DNA of 27,791 nucleotides from DATBLZ01 sp036555065 (GTDB lineage: Bacteria; Pseudomonadota; Gammaproteobacteria; Steroidobacterales; Rariloculaceae), in contig DATBLZ010000110.1 in the NCBI GenBank assembly GCA_036555065.1, positions 1 through 27,791 of the forward strand, read 5' to 3'. The position numbers were made by a program, and so were the translations under genes. Of the stretch, positions 8,951-16,231 are shown one piece after another. Positions within the stretch are counted from its first letter, which is position 1. Each line of letters begins with the position of its first letter. The notes under the pieces are model-generated. The model worked only from the letters and a program-made list of their open reading frames with translations, ran no database searches and had not been told where the DNA came from.

Positions 8951-8971
8951 CTGCACCAGGATGGTGCAGAA
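8949..8971. repeat. Inverted repeat 2 (9-bp arms)
   Basis: TTCTGCACC (8949-8957) pairs perfectly with GGTGCAGAA (8963-8971) across a 5-base loop AGGAT. No T-run follows on either strand, so a simple intrinsic terminator is unlikely. Confidence 0.8.
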
Positions 8972-8973
8972 AT

Positions 8974-8987
8974 GTTTCCGCGGAAAC
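8974..8987. repeat. Perfect 14-bp palindrome
   Basis: GTTTCCGCGGAAAC is fully self-complementary with no spacer, the form expected of a dimeric repressor operator or a site-specific recombination or restriction target. It lies 187 bases upstream of the dioxygenase start. Confidence 0.8.
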
Positions 8988-9160
8988 TTGATTGAGCAGC
9001 CCCCGGATTTCCCGGCCTCGCGCGTTGGGCGCTATAAGACCCACAGGAAACTCCAGCGCCAGTCTCCGATGATCGCCACCGGTCGTGCCGCGACTGGCGA
9101 GCCTCCGTAGCCAGCGCCCTGGCTGGGCTAGAATGACCACCCAATCTACCGGAGCTTGAT

Positions 9161-10447
9161 TTGGCCACGATAGTCGGCGGCATCGCCACCTCGCACACGC
9201 CTTCGATCGCCTTTGCGGTCGATACGAAGAAGGCCAGCGACCCGATCTGGGCGCCGATCTTCGAGGGCTTCGCGCCTGTGCGGAAGTGGCTCGCCGACAA
9301 GAAGCCGGACGTTCTCTTCTACGCCTACAACGATCACGTCACGTCGTTCTTCTTCGATCATTATTCGACGTTCGCGCTCGGGTTCGCCGATAAATTCCCT
9401 GTCGCGGACGAAGGCGGCGGGCCGCGGCCATTGCCGGCGATCAAGGGACATCCGGCGCTCGCGAAGCACATCGCGAATGGGCTCGTCGCCGACGAGTTCG
9501 ATCTATCGTTCTTTCAGGCAAAGGGCCTCGACCACGGCGTTTTCTCCCCGTTGTCGATGCTGTTGCCGCACGAGCGCGCGTGGCCCGTGGCGCTCGTGCC
9601 GTTGCAGGTCGGCGTGCTGCAGTTTCCGATTCCGACCGCGCGGCGCTGCTTCGCACTCGGCCGCTCGCTGCGGAAGGCAATCCAGAGCTACCCTGAGGAT
9701 CTCAAGGTCGTCGTCGTCGGCTCCGGCGGGCTCTCGCACCAAGTCAGCGGCGAGCGCGCGGGCTTCAACAATACGGATTGGGACATGGAGTTCCTCGAGC
9801 TCCTCGAGAAGGATCCCGAGAAGCTGACCCAGCTCTCGATCGCCGACTATGCGAAACGCGGCGGCATCGAGGGCGCAGAAGTCATCATGTGGCTCATCAT
9901 GCGCGGCGCGCTGACGCCGAAGGTGCTCAAGATCCACCAGTCCTATTGTCTGCCGTCGATGACGGCGACCGCGACGGTCATTTACGAGGATCTCGCCGAA
10001 GACAAGCAAGGCGAAACTCCCGCGGCCTATCTCGCCAGGGCCGAGCGCGAGTACGGCGGAATTGCGAAGCTCGAAGGCTCTTATCCGTTCGATTTCGATC
10101 GCAGCAGCAGGGCCTACCGGCTCAACCGTTATCTCCACGGCATCATCCAGCCCGAGCTCCGGGGCCGGTTCCTTTATGATCGCGAAGGCTCGTACGATAG
10201 AGGCGGGCTCACGGAAGAAGAGAAGAATATGCTGCGCACGCTCGACTGGCGCGCGATGGTTCAGTACGGCGTGATCTTTTTCATTCTCGAGAAGCTCGCC
10301 GCGGCCGTCGGCGTGCCGAATCAAGCAATCTACGCCGCGATGCGCGGTGAGTCGCTCGAGGATTTTCAGAAGACGCGTAAGACCGCGGTGCTCTACTCCG
10401 TAGCCGGCACGCACGCGCAGGAGAGCGACAAGGGTTCTGGTTACTGA
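9161..10447 (+). CDS. Gallate-type extradiol ring-cleavage dioxygenase (fused LigB-LigA)
   Basis: 428 residues from a TTG at 9161 with GGAG 6 bases upstream. The N-terminal LigB catalytic domain (about 1-285) carries the class III extradiol iron ligands: His12 in TSHTP, His59 in YNDH and a glutamate near 240 in GGIEGAE. The candidate acid/base His193 is in GLSHQ. A LigA-like domain (about 300-425) is fused to its C-terminus. This fused two-domain form and length match gallate dioxygenases (GalA of Pseudomonas, DesB of Sphingobium), whereas protocatechuate 4,5-dioxygenase has two separate subunits. The expected reaction is O2-dependent ring opening of gallate to 4-oxalomesaconate in the cytosol, using Fe(II). 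Substrate specificity is inferred; related trihydroxylated or methoxylated acids are possible. The bicupin gene lies 16 bases downstream in the same operon. Genes for later steps are not in the window. Confidence 0.88.
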   Translation: MATIVGGIATSHTPSIAFAVDTKKASDPIWAPIFEGFAPVRKWLADKKPDVLFYAYNDHVTSFFFDHYSTFALGFADKFPVADEGGGPRPLPAIKGHPALAKHIANGLVADEFDLSFFQAKGLDHGVFSPLSMLLPHERAWPVALVPLQVGVLQFPIPTARRCFALGRSLRKAIQSYPEDLKVVVVGSGGLSHQVSGERAGFNNTDWDMEFLELLEKDPEKLTQLSIADYAKRGGIEGAEVIMWLIMRGALTPKVLKIHQSYCLPSMTATATVIYEDLAEDKQGETPAAYLARAEREYGGIAKLEGSYPFDFDRSSRAYRLNRYLHGIIQPELRGRFLYDREGSYDRGGLTEEEKNMLRTLDWRAMVQYGVIFFILEKLAAAVGVPNQAIYAAMRGESLEDFQKTRKTAVLYSVAGTHAQESDKGSGY

Positions 10448-10463
10448 GCTAAGGAGCAGCCGA

Positions 10464-11324
10464 ATGGCGACGATCAGCGACGTTTCAATCATCGACACGA
10501 ACACAGCCAAAGCCAAGTCCGTCGATTCCGGTTTGGAGCGGACGATCTGCAGCGAGAGCCTCTGCGGCGCGAAGAACCTCACCGTCTATCGGCGCACGGT
10601 TAAGAAGGGCAAGCGCTTCGAGGCCGGCGGCAACGCCTACCACCTCGTGTACGTCATGCAGGGCGCCGCCGACGGCAGCATTCAGTTCAACAAGAAGTCG
10701 CACAAGGCCGAGGAAGGCGCGGGCGTCTTGCTCGCGCCGGGCGAGAAGGCGCAATTCGAAGCGCAGGGATCGGATCTCGAGCTCTTGCACATGGTCACGC
10801 CGAAGCCGCCGGCGGCGGTCGAGGCAGGATTACCCGGCGGGCCCGGATATTTCTTCAACCGGCAAACGCTGCGCGTGCTTTCCGATGCGAGCGGCGGCCG
10901 CGTGCGCCGCTTTTGCGCCGAGTCGAGCGTGAAGCTTCAGGATGGCAGCCGGCTCACGCCGACCAACGCCATTCAGGCCGGCGAGATGCATTACAAGGAG
11001 GGGGGCGCCTCGCCTTATCACGTGCACAAGGGCACCGACGCGAACCCCGACGGCGCCGCGCACTGCTACATGACGTTCAAGGGCCGCGGCAAAGTCGACG
11101 TCGGCGATACGTCGCAGGAGATCGAGCCCGGCACGCTCGTTTACTTCCCGCCCGGCGTTCCCCATCGGCTCAACGCCCACGGCGGCACGCTCGACTATTT
11201 CGAGATTCAAGCGTGGCGCAGCTTCAAGACCACAATCTTGAGCAAGGAGGCCGCTTCCGGGCTCAAGTGGTTCTATGAGCGGCCGAGCAAAGATGTGCCG
11301 CTCGTGGAGTGGAACCAGAGCTGA
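10464..11324 (+). CDS. Bicupin protein linked to the gallate-type dioxygenase
   Basis: 286 residues; AAGGAG sits 9 bases before the ATG. Two cupin-like halves are visible. The first (about 38-115) has strands and the PGEKAQF turn but only scattered histidines. The second (about 165-255) has cupin metal-site features: His186 and His188 in PYHVHKG, His200 in AAHCYM, the PGTLVYFPPGVPH turn and His234. A single metal ion is therefore likely in the second half. There is no signal peptide. Co-transcription with the dioxygenase suggests a role in the same pathway, for example an isomerase or hydrolase acting on a ring-cleavage product, a second dioxygenase, or a small-molecule sensor. The sequence does not decide which. 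Confidence 0.8.
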   Translation: MATISDVSIIDTNTAKAKSVDSGLERTICSESLCGAKNLTVYRRTVKKGKRFEAGGNAYHLVYVMQGAADGSIQFNKKSHKAEEGAGVLLAPGEKAQFEAQGSDLELLHMVTPKPPAAVEAGLPGGPGYFFNRQTLRVLSDASGGRVRRFCAESSVKLQDGSRLTPTNAIQAGEMHYKEGGASPYHVHKGTDANPDGAAHCYMTFKGRGKVDVGDTSQEIEPGTLVYFPPGVPHRLNAHGGTLDYFEIQAWRSFKTTILSKEAASGLKWFYERPSKDVPLVEWNQS

Positions 11325-11326
11325 AG

Positions 11327-11347
11327 TTGGTGTATGTTTGGTGTATG
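11327..11347 (+). promoter_or_regulatory. Tandem TTGGTGTATG repeat at the vapB start
   Basis: Two identical 10-base copies, TTGGTGTATG at 11327-11336 and 11338-11347, are 11 bases apart, one helical turn. The second contains the ATG of vapB. Antitoxins of this kind repress their own operon, so this is a candidate operator; TGTATG also resembles a -10 element and could give a nearly leaderless transcript. Confidence 0.45.
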
Positions 11348-11548
11348 GCGCGCACAAACATAGATATAGACGAGAAGGCCTGCACCGCAGTCATGCGTCG
11401 TTATCGGCTCAAAACAAAGCGCGAGGCGATCAACTTCGCCTTACGCGCTTTGGCAGCCGAACCGCTTTCGGTGGATTCCGCGCGGAAACTTCGAGGCTCT
11501 GGCTGGAGCGGCGATCTCGATGTAATGCGGACTAACCGAACGCCTTGA
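11345..11548 (+). CDS. vapB: VapB-family antitoxin (type II TA)
   Basis: 67 residues from the ATG at 11345. The opening MARTNIDIDEKACTAVMRRYRLKTKREAI shortens to the ribbon-helix-helix pattern of VapB antitoxins: a beta strand RTNIDID, then helices ending in TKREAINFALRALA. The C-terminal part (from about residue 40) is the probable toxin-binding tail. A longer in-frame reading begins inside the bicupin gene (11309) and is less likely, since it would hide the RHH strand. It overlaps the vapC start by 4 bases (TTGA). It should act as a dimeric DNA-binding autorepressor and toxin neutraliser. Confidence 0.87.
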   Translation: MARTNIDIDEKACTAVMRRYRLKTKREAINFALRALAAEPLSVDSARKLRGSGWSGDLDVMRTNRTP

Positions 11549-11931
11549 TCCTCATCGACACATCCGCATGGATCGAGTTTCTGCGCGACACCGGATCATC
11601 CGTTTGCGAGCGCGTCGACGAGTTGCTCGGTTCGCGGATCGCCACGTGTGATGCCGTGCGAATGGAAGTCCTGGCCGGCGCCCGCGATCAAGAGCACGTA
11701 CAAGAGCTCAGACGGCTCCTAGCGCGGGCCACGCTGCTGCCGACGGAATCGATCGACTACGACAGCGCGGCGGCCCTCTATCGTAGTTGTCGCAGCCAAG
11801 GCAAGACCGTCCGCAAGCTCATCGACTGCCTGATTGCCGCCGTGGCGATTCGGGCAGGCGTGCGTGTCCTACACCTCGACGACGACTTCGCGGCCATTGC
11901 GTCGGCAACTGCGCTTCGAGTAGAACGCTAG
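11545..11931 (+). CDS. vapC: VapC-family PIN-domain ribonuclease toxin
   Basis: 128 residues from a TTG at 11545 overlapping the antitoxin stop. The PIN acidic residues are all present: Asp5 in LIDTSAW, Glu in RMEVLAGA (about 41), Asp in IDCLIAA (about 93) and a terminal acidic cluster LDDDF (about 112-116). The length is normal for VapC. Family members are Mg-dependent endoribonucleases that cut tRNA or rRNA; the target here is unknown. The gene ends only 4 bases from the convergent outer-membrane protein gene. The intact active site suggests a functional toxin. Confidence 0.9.
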   Translation: MILIDTSAWIEFLRDTGSSVCERVDELLGSRIATCDAVRMEVLAGARDQEHVQELRRLLARATLLPTESIDYDSAAALYRSCRSQGKTVRKLIDCLIAAVAIRAGVRVLHLDDDFAAIASATALRVER

Positions 11932-11935
11932 CTGA

Positions 11936-12538
11936 TCAGAACTCGAATCGCGCGTTGACGCCGATCGCGTCGGCGTCGCCGCCGAACGTCAAGCCGATGC
12001 CGGCCGAGAACGCGTCGCTGAAGTAGTAGCGCGCGCCCGCCTGTAACGACATGTCGGAGTCGGCTACGTCCACGTACTGAATACCGCCCTCGAGCTCGAG
12101 CTCATCACTGACGCGGCCGCGGATGCGAAATTGCAGGGCCAAACCGTCGTCATCCCCGCCCTGCGACCCCGGGCCGTCCGCCTCGCTGTCGACATAGAGC
12201 ACGCGGCCGTACAGATCGATGTCGCTTTTGAGTGGATACACGTAGCCGGCGCCGATCGCCAACGTGTCGAGGTCGAAGCCGAAGTCGAGGTCCGCTTGGC
12301 CGTACGACGCGAACACGTGCCACTCGTTGTTGAGCTCGAACGAGCCCGAGACCGTCAATCCGTCCCCGTCGATTTCGCCCACGCCTCCTACGTCGAACTC
12401 GGTCTCGTCATAGCCGATCTCGACGTAGGTGTATTCGAACTGCGGTTCCGACGGGCGGGCCTGCTGCGATTCCTGCGCCGCCACGACGACCGGCAGAAGC
12501 GCGGCCGTGCCGAACAGTACTCGCGATACTCCGTTCAT
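11936..12538 (-). CDS. Outer-membrane beta-barrel protein
   Basis: 200 residues, ATG at 12538 with a good GGGAGGAG upstream. An N-terminal signal peptide (about 1-21, ending VAAQE) precedes alternating amphipathic strands, for example FEYTYVEIGYDE, WHVFASYGQADLDFGFD and LYGRVLYVDSE, with acidic loops. The last residue is Phe (NARFEF), the BAM recognition signature. It fits an eight-stranded OmpA/Ail-like barrel. Loops are rich in Asp and Gly. Specific function is unknown. The UrcA-family gene lies 27 bases upstream on the same strand and may be co-transcribed. Confidence 0.85.
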   Translation of the reverse strand: MNGVSRVLFGTAALLPVVVAAQESQQARPSEPQFEYTYVEIGYDETEFDVGGVGEIDGDGLTVSGSFELNNEWHVFASYGQADLDFGFDLDTLAIGAGYVYPLKSDIDLYGRVLYVDSEADGPGSQGGDDDGLALQFRIRGRVSDELELEGGIQYVDVADSDMSLQAGARYYFSDAFSAGIGLTFGGDADAIGVNARFEF

Positions 12539-12565
12539 GTGCGCACTCCTCCCTGAGAGAACAAT

Positions 12566-12961
12566 TTAGGGGGCCGTCAGAGCCTCGATCACCGTTCTCG
12601 CGTCCGCCATCGCGATCGTGATCGCGCGGCGCGTGCACTCTCCTTTCGACGGGTCCCCGCGCGGGAACAGCTCTTCGAGTTGCGTGCAGATCTCGTCCGC
12701 CGCCGTCTCGATCCTCTTCTCGAGCTCGCGAACGCCTGCCCTTTCACGCAGATCGAGATCGGTATAACTCACGGCGTAGGACAAGGTCACTTCGTGCCCC
12801 TGGCCGAAGGGGAGCTGCTTGTGCTTCACGGCGCGCGGTGCCGTTACTCTAATTTCGTCGATGATCTGTTGCTCTGCCGGGACTTCTTGAGCATTGGCGC
12901 CCTTAGCGCCCGAGAGCGCCAACAAGCAACCCACCAGCACGCTCGAGCGCTTTCTTTTCAC
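12566..12961 (-). CDS. UrcA-family exported protein
   Basis: 131 residues from a GTG at 12961 (GAGGGA upstream). A Sec signal peptide ends near GANAQEV. The family signature follows: VSYTDLDLRERAGVRELEKR (about 65-85), a conserved cysteine in AADEIC and a second in KGEC before the helix TRRAITIAMADA. UrcA proteins are small periplasmic proteins of unknown function common in alpha- and gammaproteobacteria with many outer-membrane receptors. Just after the signal peptide is DEIRVTAPR, which resembles a TonB-box or plug-entry sequence (compare EEIVVTA-type motifs). The two cysteines could form a disulphide. It neighbours an outer-membrane barrel gene. Confidence 0.82.
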   Translation of the reverse strand: MKRKRSSVLVGCLLALSGAKGANAQEVPAEQQIIDEIRVTAPRAVKHKQLPFGQGHEVTLSYAVSYTDLDLRERAGVRELEKRIETAADEICTQLEELFPRGDPSKGECTRRAITIAMADARTVIEALTAP

Positions 12962-13027
12962 GGCGATTCCCTCAACCGACGCCTGAAAGATACATCCCCG
13001 ACCCCAGGTCCGACCAGCCGCGGCACC

Positions 13028-15214
13028 TCAAGCTTGGGCGGTTGCGGCCTCGAGCTTCGGCGGCCCGAACTTGTCGTGCTCCGCATCGAGCTTGCCGACG
13101 CGGCACAAGAGGCCGCGGAGCTGATACGTGCCCATCTGCGGATCGAACGGACCGCGGTTGTTGGTCAATAGGTTCGCGTTCGACTCCCAAATGCCGTAGT
13201 CCGGGCCCTTGCGTTCCGGGAACCACCAGCCATGCTCGCAGTGGATCACGCGCGGGTCGATCTTGTTCGTGACCTTTGCCTTCTGCTTGATGCGGCCGCG
13301 GCGCGTCTCGATAAATATCCAGTCGCCATCCTTTATCCCGAGCGGCGCGGCGGTATCCGGATGAATGTCGGCGAGCGGCTCGGGGTGACCCTTGCGGCAC
13401 AACGGCAGCTGCCGGTGCTCGGAATTGAAGAAGAACGGAATCCGTCCGCCGGTCGTGAGCACGAGAGGATAGTCCTTCGCGACCTCGGGCGTGCTGACCG
13501 GGCTTTCCGGCGGCTCTTCGTAATAAGGCAGCGGCGCATAACCCATCTTCTCGAGGCGCGTCGAGTAGAGCTCGAGCTTGCCGGTCGGCGTCTTGAACCC
13601 CTGCGTTTCGTACTTCCGGTACTTCTGCGGCACGTGAATCCAGCCGCGTTGCGTCAGGCCCCTGAAGTCTTCCTTCTGGCCGCCGTTCTTGAGCATCTGA
13701 TCGAGCACGTCCTCGACGGACTCCGTGCAAACCGGGAGCTTCATGCGGCGCGCGAGCAGAACAAATATCTCCTCGTCCGACTTGCACTCGCCGATGCGCA
13801 CGACCTTCTGGTTGCTCATCACGACGTTGCCCGCGATCGTCGGCAGCGCGCAAATTTGATTGATCTCGGGCCATGATGCCGCCGGCAGCACGATATCGGC
13901 GAGCTGCGCCGTCGGCGTCATGAAGAGATCCGCGCAAACCACGTAATCGAGCTTCATGAGCGCTTGATAGACCAAGTTCGTGTTCGCGTACGTCGTCAGC
14001 GTGTTGTTGCCGAACACGAGGAACGCGCGGACGCGATACGGCTCGCCGTAGAGCATCGCGTCGATCAGCGACGGAATGTGGCACGCCGGCAGGTCGGCGC
14101 CTTCGCCGCAGAGCATCTTGTACTTGTCGTAGCCGAGCCGCTTCTTCTCGACCTCGGGGTCGAGGTTCTCGATCAAGCTCGGGAAACGGCCCGCGCCGTG
14201 CATCCCGAAAATCCAGCCGCCCGGCACGTCGATGTTGCCCGTGATCGCCGGGATCATCGAGAGCGCGCGGATCGTCTGAATCGTGTTCGGCGTGTGCTCG
14301 ATCGCGCAGCCCCACTCGAGCATCGCGGGCTTCACCGTCGCGAAAAGGCGCGCCGCCGCGCGAATCTTATCCGCCGGCACCCACGTGATCGGCTCGGCCC
14401 ATTCCGGCGTGAACTTGTGCACGTGCTCGGCGAGCTCTTTGAAACCGTGCGTGTAGTTCTCGCAGAAGTGATGGTCGTAGAGATCCTCTTCGATGATCAC
14501 GTTGAGGAATGCCAGCCCGAGCGCGTCGTCGGTGCCGGGCCGAAGCTGGAGCCAAAGCTCCGACTTCTTCGCGCAGACGGTCTCGCGCGGATCGATCGTG
14601 ATGAGCCGGGGTTTCGCGAGCAGCGACTCGCGCACGTTGAAGCGCGTCTCGCCGTCGGGTCCCGAATGCGGCGGGTTGTGTCCCCAGTACATGATGAGCT
14701 TGGGTGGCGTGCCGCCCGTGAAATCGCAGACCGGCAAATCGCCCATCGTCTGAATGCAGGTGTTGACGCGCGGGTGGAAGCACTGCGCGAAGCCCGGCTC
14801 GCACCAGTTCGGCGTTCCGAGCGCATTGCCGAAACGCGACACCCAGCGGATGTGATGCCGCCCCGTGCCCGTGCCCATCGCGATCGACTCGGGCCCGCTC
14901 TCCGCGCGAATCTTGAGCACCTTCTCCGAGATCTCGTCGAGCGCCTCGTCCCACGAGATGCGCTCCCACTTGCCGGAGCCGCGCGGTCCGATGCGCCGTT
15001 GCGGGAATTTGAGGCGATCCGGGTGATAGACGAGCTCCGTGGTCGCAGCGCCGATCGGACAGAGATAACCGTGGTTCAGCGGGCCCTCGGGGTCGCCTTC
15101 GACCTTGACGAGCTCGCCGTCCTTCATGTGCATGAGCGTGCTGCAACCACCGTGGCAACTCCGGCAAACGCTCTTCAAGACGGTGGTGCCCGCGTCTAGT
15201 TTCGTCACGCTCAC
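13028..15214 (-). CDS. Molybdopterin oxidoreductase with N-terminal [4Fe-4S] (DMSO reductase family)
   Basis: 728 residues from a GTG at 15214 with GAGGGAAG upstream; GTG at 15208 is an alternative, and the longer reading to 15304 is unlikely. The N-terminus has the [4Fe-4S] motif C17-x2-C20-x3-C24-x27-C52. Then come ERISWDEALDEI (84-95), GTGTGRHHI (114-122) and GTPNWCEPGFAQC, where Cys145 aligns with the molybdenum-ligand cysteine of Nap/Fdh-type enzymes. A C-terminal molybdopterin-dinucleotide-binding domain (about 590-715) completes it. No Tat signal is seen, so it is probably cytoplasmic. There is no adjacent iron-sulphur or membrane subunit, which resembles single-subunit enzymes such as acetylene hydratase or the catechol dehydroxylases. 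Substrate cannot be deduced. Confidence 0.9.
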   Translation of the reverse strand: MSVTKLDAGTTVLKSVCRSCHGGCSTLMHMKDGELVKVEGDPEGPLNHGYLCPIGAATTELVYHPDRLKFPQRRIGPRGSGKWERISWDEALDEISEKVLKIRAESGPESIAMGTGTGRHHIRWVSRFGNALGTPNWCEPGFAQCFHPRVNTCIQTMGDLPVCDFTGGTPPKLIMYWGHNPPHSGPDGETRFNVRESLLAKPRLITIDPRETVCAKKSELWLQLRPGTDDALGLAFLNVIIEEDLYDHHFCENYTHGFKELAEHVHKFTPEWAEPITWVPADKIRAAARLFATVKPAMLEWGCAIEHTPNTIQTIRALSMIPAITGNIDVPGGWIFGMHGAGRFPSLIENLDPEVEKKRLGYDKYKMLCGEGADLPACHIPSLIDAMLYGEPYRVRAFLVFGNNTLTTYANTNLVYQALMKLDYVVCADLFMTPTAQLADIVLPAASWPEINQICALPTIAGNVVMSNQKVVRIGECKSDEEIFVLLARRMKLPVCTESVEDVLDQMLKNGGQKEDFRGLTQRGWIHVPQKYRKYETQGFKTPTGKLELYSTRLEKMGYAPLPYYEEPPESPVSTPEVAKDYPLVLTTGGRIPFFFNSEHRQLPLCRKGHPEPLADIHPDTAAPLGIKDGDWIFIETRRGRIKQKAKVTNKIDPRVIHCEHGWWFPERKGPDYGIWESNANLLTNNRGPFDPQMGTYQLRGLLCRVGKLDAEHDKFGPPKLEAATAQA

Positions 15215-15358
15215 TCTGCTTCCCTCACCAGTTCGGCCTGTCGCCACGTAATGAATTTTGAAGCTTATCAGAACCTTCCGGGGCTCGCGATCGGTTCCAG
15301 CCACGCCCGCACGCCGCGTATATTGTTAGCCCCAACGGGCTTCACGAAACGTGCGCCA

Positions 15359-16099
15359 ATGCTACAAATCGCGGCATCGTTCGCAAGGCACTTCGCCGTC
15401 GCAGGCACGCTTGCCGCGGTCTTCGTGCGCCCGCTCGCGGCCGACGAGACCGATGCCTGGCGCTATCGCCTGACACCCTATTTGTGGATCGCGACGCTGA
15501 CGGGCGACCTCGCAGCCGACGGAATCGAAGGCTCGACGGACTCGGATTACTCGTTCTGGGCGCTCGAGAACTTGGAACGCTACGCATCTCTGCACTTCGA
15601 GGCGCGCACGACGAGGTGGGGATGGTTCGTCGACGCACTGGCCGTGGAGTACCAGGACGAATTCGATAATGTCGCGTTCGACACGACGCTCGGCGTCTCG
15701 GGACAGATTTACGAAGCCGGCGCGACCTTTGCGCTCTCGGCCGTTTCCGGTCTCGCGCTCGTCGGCGGCGCGCGAGTCGTCGACGTAAGAGTCGAGGTCG
15801 GGTTGACGCCGGGCCCGGACGGCAGTGCCTCCGATCGATGGGTCGATCCATTCGTTGGTCTGCAATATACGCGTCCGTTCGGGACGCACTGGTACCTCGA
15901 TGTGCGCGGCGACGTCGGCGGGTTCGGCGTGTCGTCCGAGTCCCAGGCCCAACTCGTCGCATCCGCAGGATATCGATTCAGCGACCGGTTGGAAGCCTTT
16001 GGGGGCTACCGTTTCCTGACGGTCGATTTCGAGGATGCGCTCGTGCTCGACGTGACGGCTGAGGGGCCGGGGCTCGGTTTCACCTGGAGCTGGCAATAG
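15359..16099 (+). CDS. Outer-membrane beta-barrel protein
   Basis: 246 residues from the ATG at 15359; an earlier in-frame ATG at 15251 would bury the signal peptide. Signal sequence (about 1-26, ending PLAAD) then DAWRYRLTPYLWIATLTG, the typical opening of a family of putative outer-membrane proteins, followed by repeated amphipathic strands and aromatic girdles. The C-terminus is FTWSWQ, not a canonical terminal aromatic. A TATATT at 15319-15324 could be a -10 box but no good -35 accompanies it. It is divergent from the molybdoenzyme gene, with the 144-base gap shared. Function unknown. Confidence 0.78.
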   Translation: MLQIAASFARHFAVAGTLAAVFVRPLAADETDAWRYRLTPYLWIATLTGDLAADGIEGSTDSDYSFWALENLERYASLHFEARTTRWGWFVDALAVEYQDEFDNVAFDTTLGVSGQIYEAGATFALSAVSGLALVGGARVVDVRVEVGLTPGPDGSASDRWVDPFVGLQYTRPFGTHWYLDVRGDVGGFGVSSESQAQLVASAGYRFSDRLEAFGGYRFLTVDFEDALVLDVTAEGPGLGFTWSWQ

Positions 16100-16171
16100 C
16101 GCCGAAGGCGCCCGCGGCGCAAGTCGGCGAGACCTATGACATAACACAGCGCCGCGGCGCAGCCAGCGGAA

Positions 16172-16226
16172 TAAACCTCCGACCCCACTCGTTGACGGGG
16201 CGTGGAACAACTTTAGAGGAGGTTTA
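16172..16226 (+). promoter_or_regulatory. Anti-Shine-Dalgarno / Shine-Dalgarno hairpin
   Basis: TAAACCTCC (16172-16180) is the exact complement of GGAGGTTTA (16218-16226), which contains the GGAGG ribosome-binding site of the next gene, 9 bases before its ATG. If both arms are transcribed, a 9-bp stem with a 37-base loop would hide the site completely. This layout fits an RNA thermometer, a protein-responsive leader or similar translational control. Confidence 0.55.
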
Positions 16227-16231
16227 CGACC

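Larger units (their letters stand above)
8683..9160 (+). other. Intergenic region of 478 bases with an inverted-repeat cluster
   Basis: No convincing coding region on either strand. A minus-strand frame (8721-9140) stays open but has no start with a ribosome-binding site and resembles no family I know. The middle (8931-8987) holds three adjacent inverted repeats, listed separately. A smaller stem AGCCAG-CGCC-CTGGCT lies near 9109-9124, close to the downstream gene. The region also contains the promoter and the GGAG (9151-9154) of the dioxygenase gene. The segment looks less biased in composition than its neighbours and may be the relic of an insertion. Confidence 0.5.

Noticed and set aside
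8949..8987. Possible integron attC site or intrinsic terminator
   Set aside because: The core sites of attC are not present and neither strand shows a T-run after the stems.
8721..9140. Minus-strand frame of 139 residues in the intergenic gap
   Set aside because: No ribosome-binding site, no known family, and it crosses the inverted-repeat cluster; kept only as a remark.
13964..15199. Plus-strand frame of 411 residues opposite the molybdoenzyme
   Set aside because: The minus strand carries the [4Fe-4S] motif and full domain order; the plus frame has no recognisable motif.
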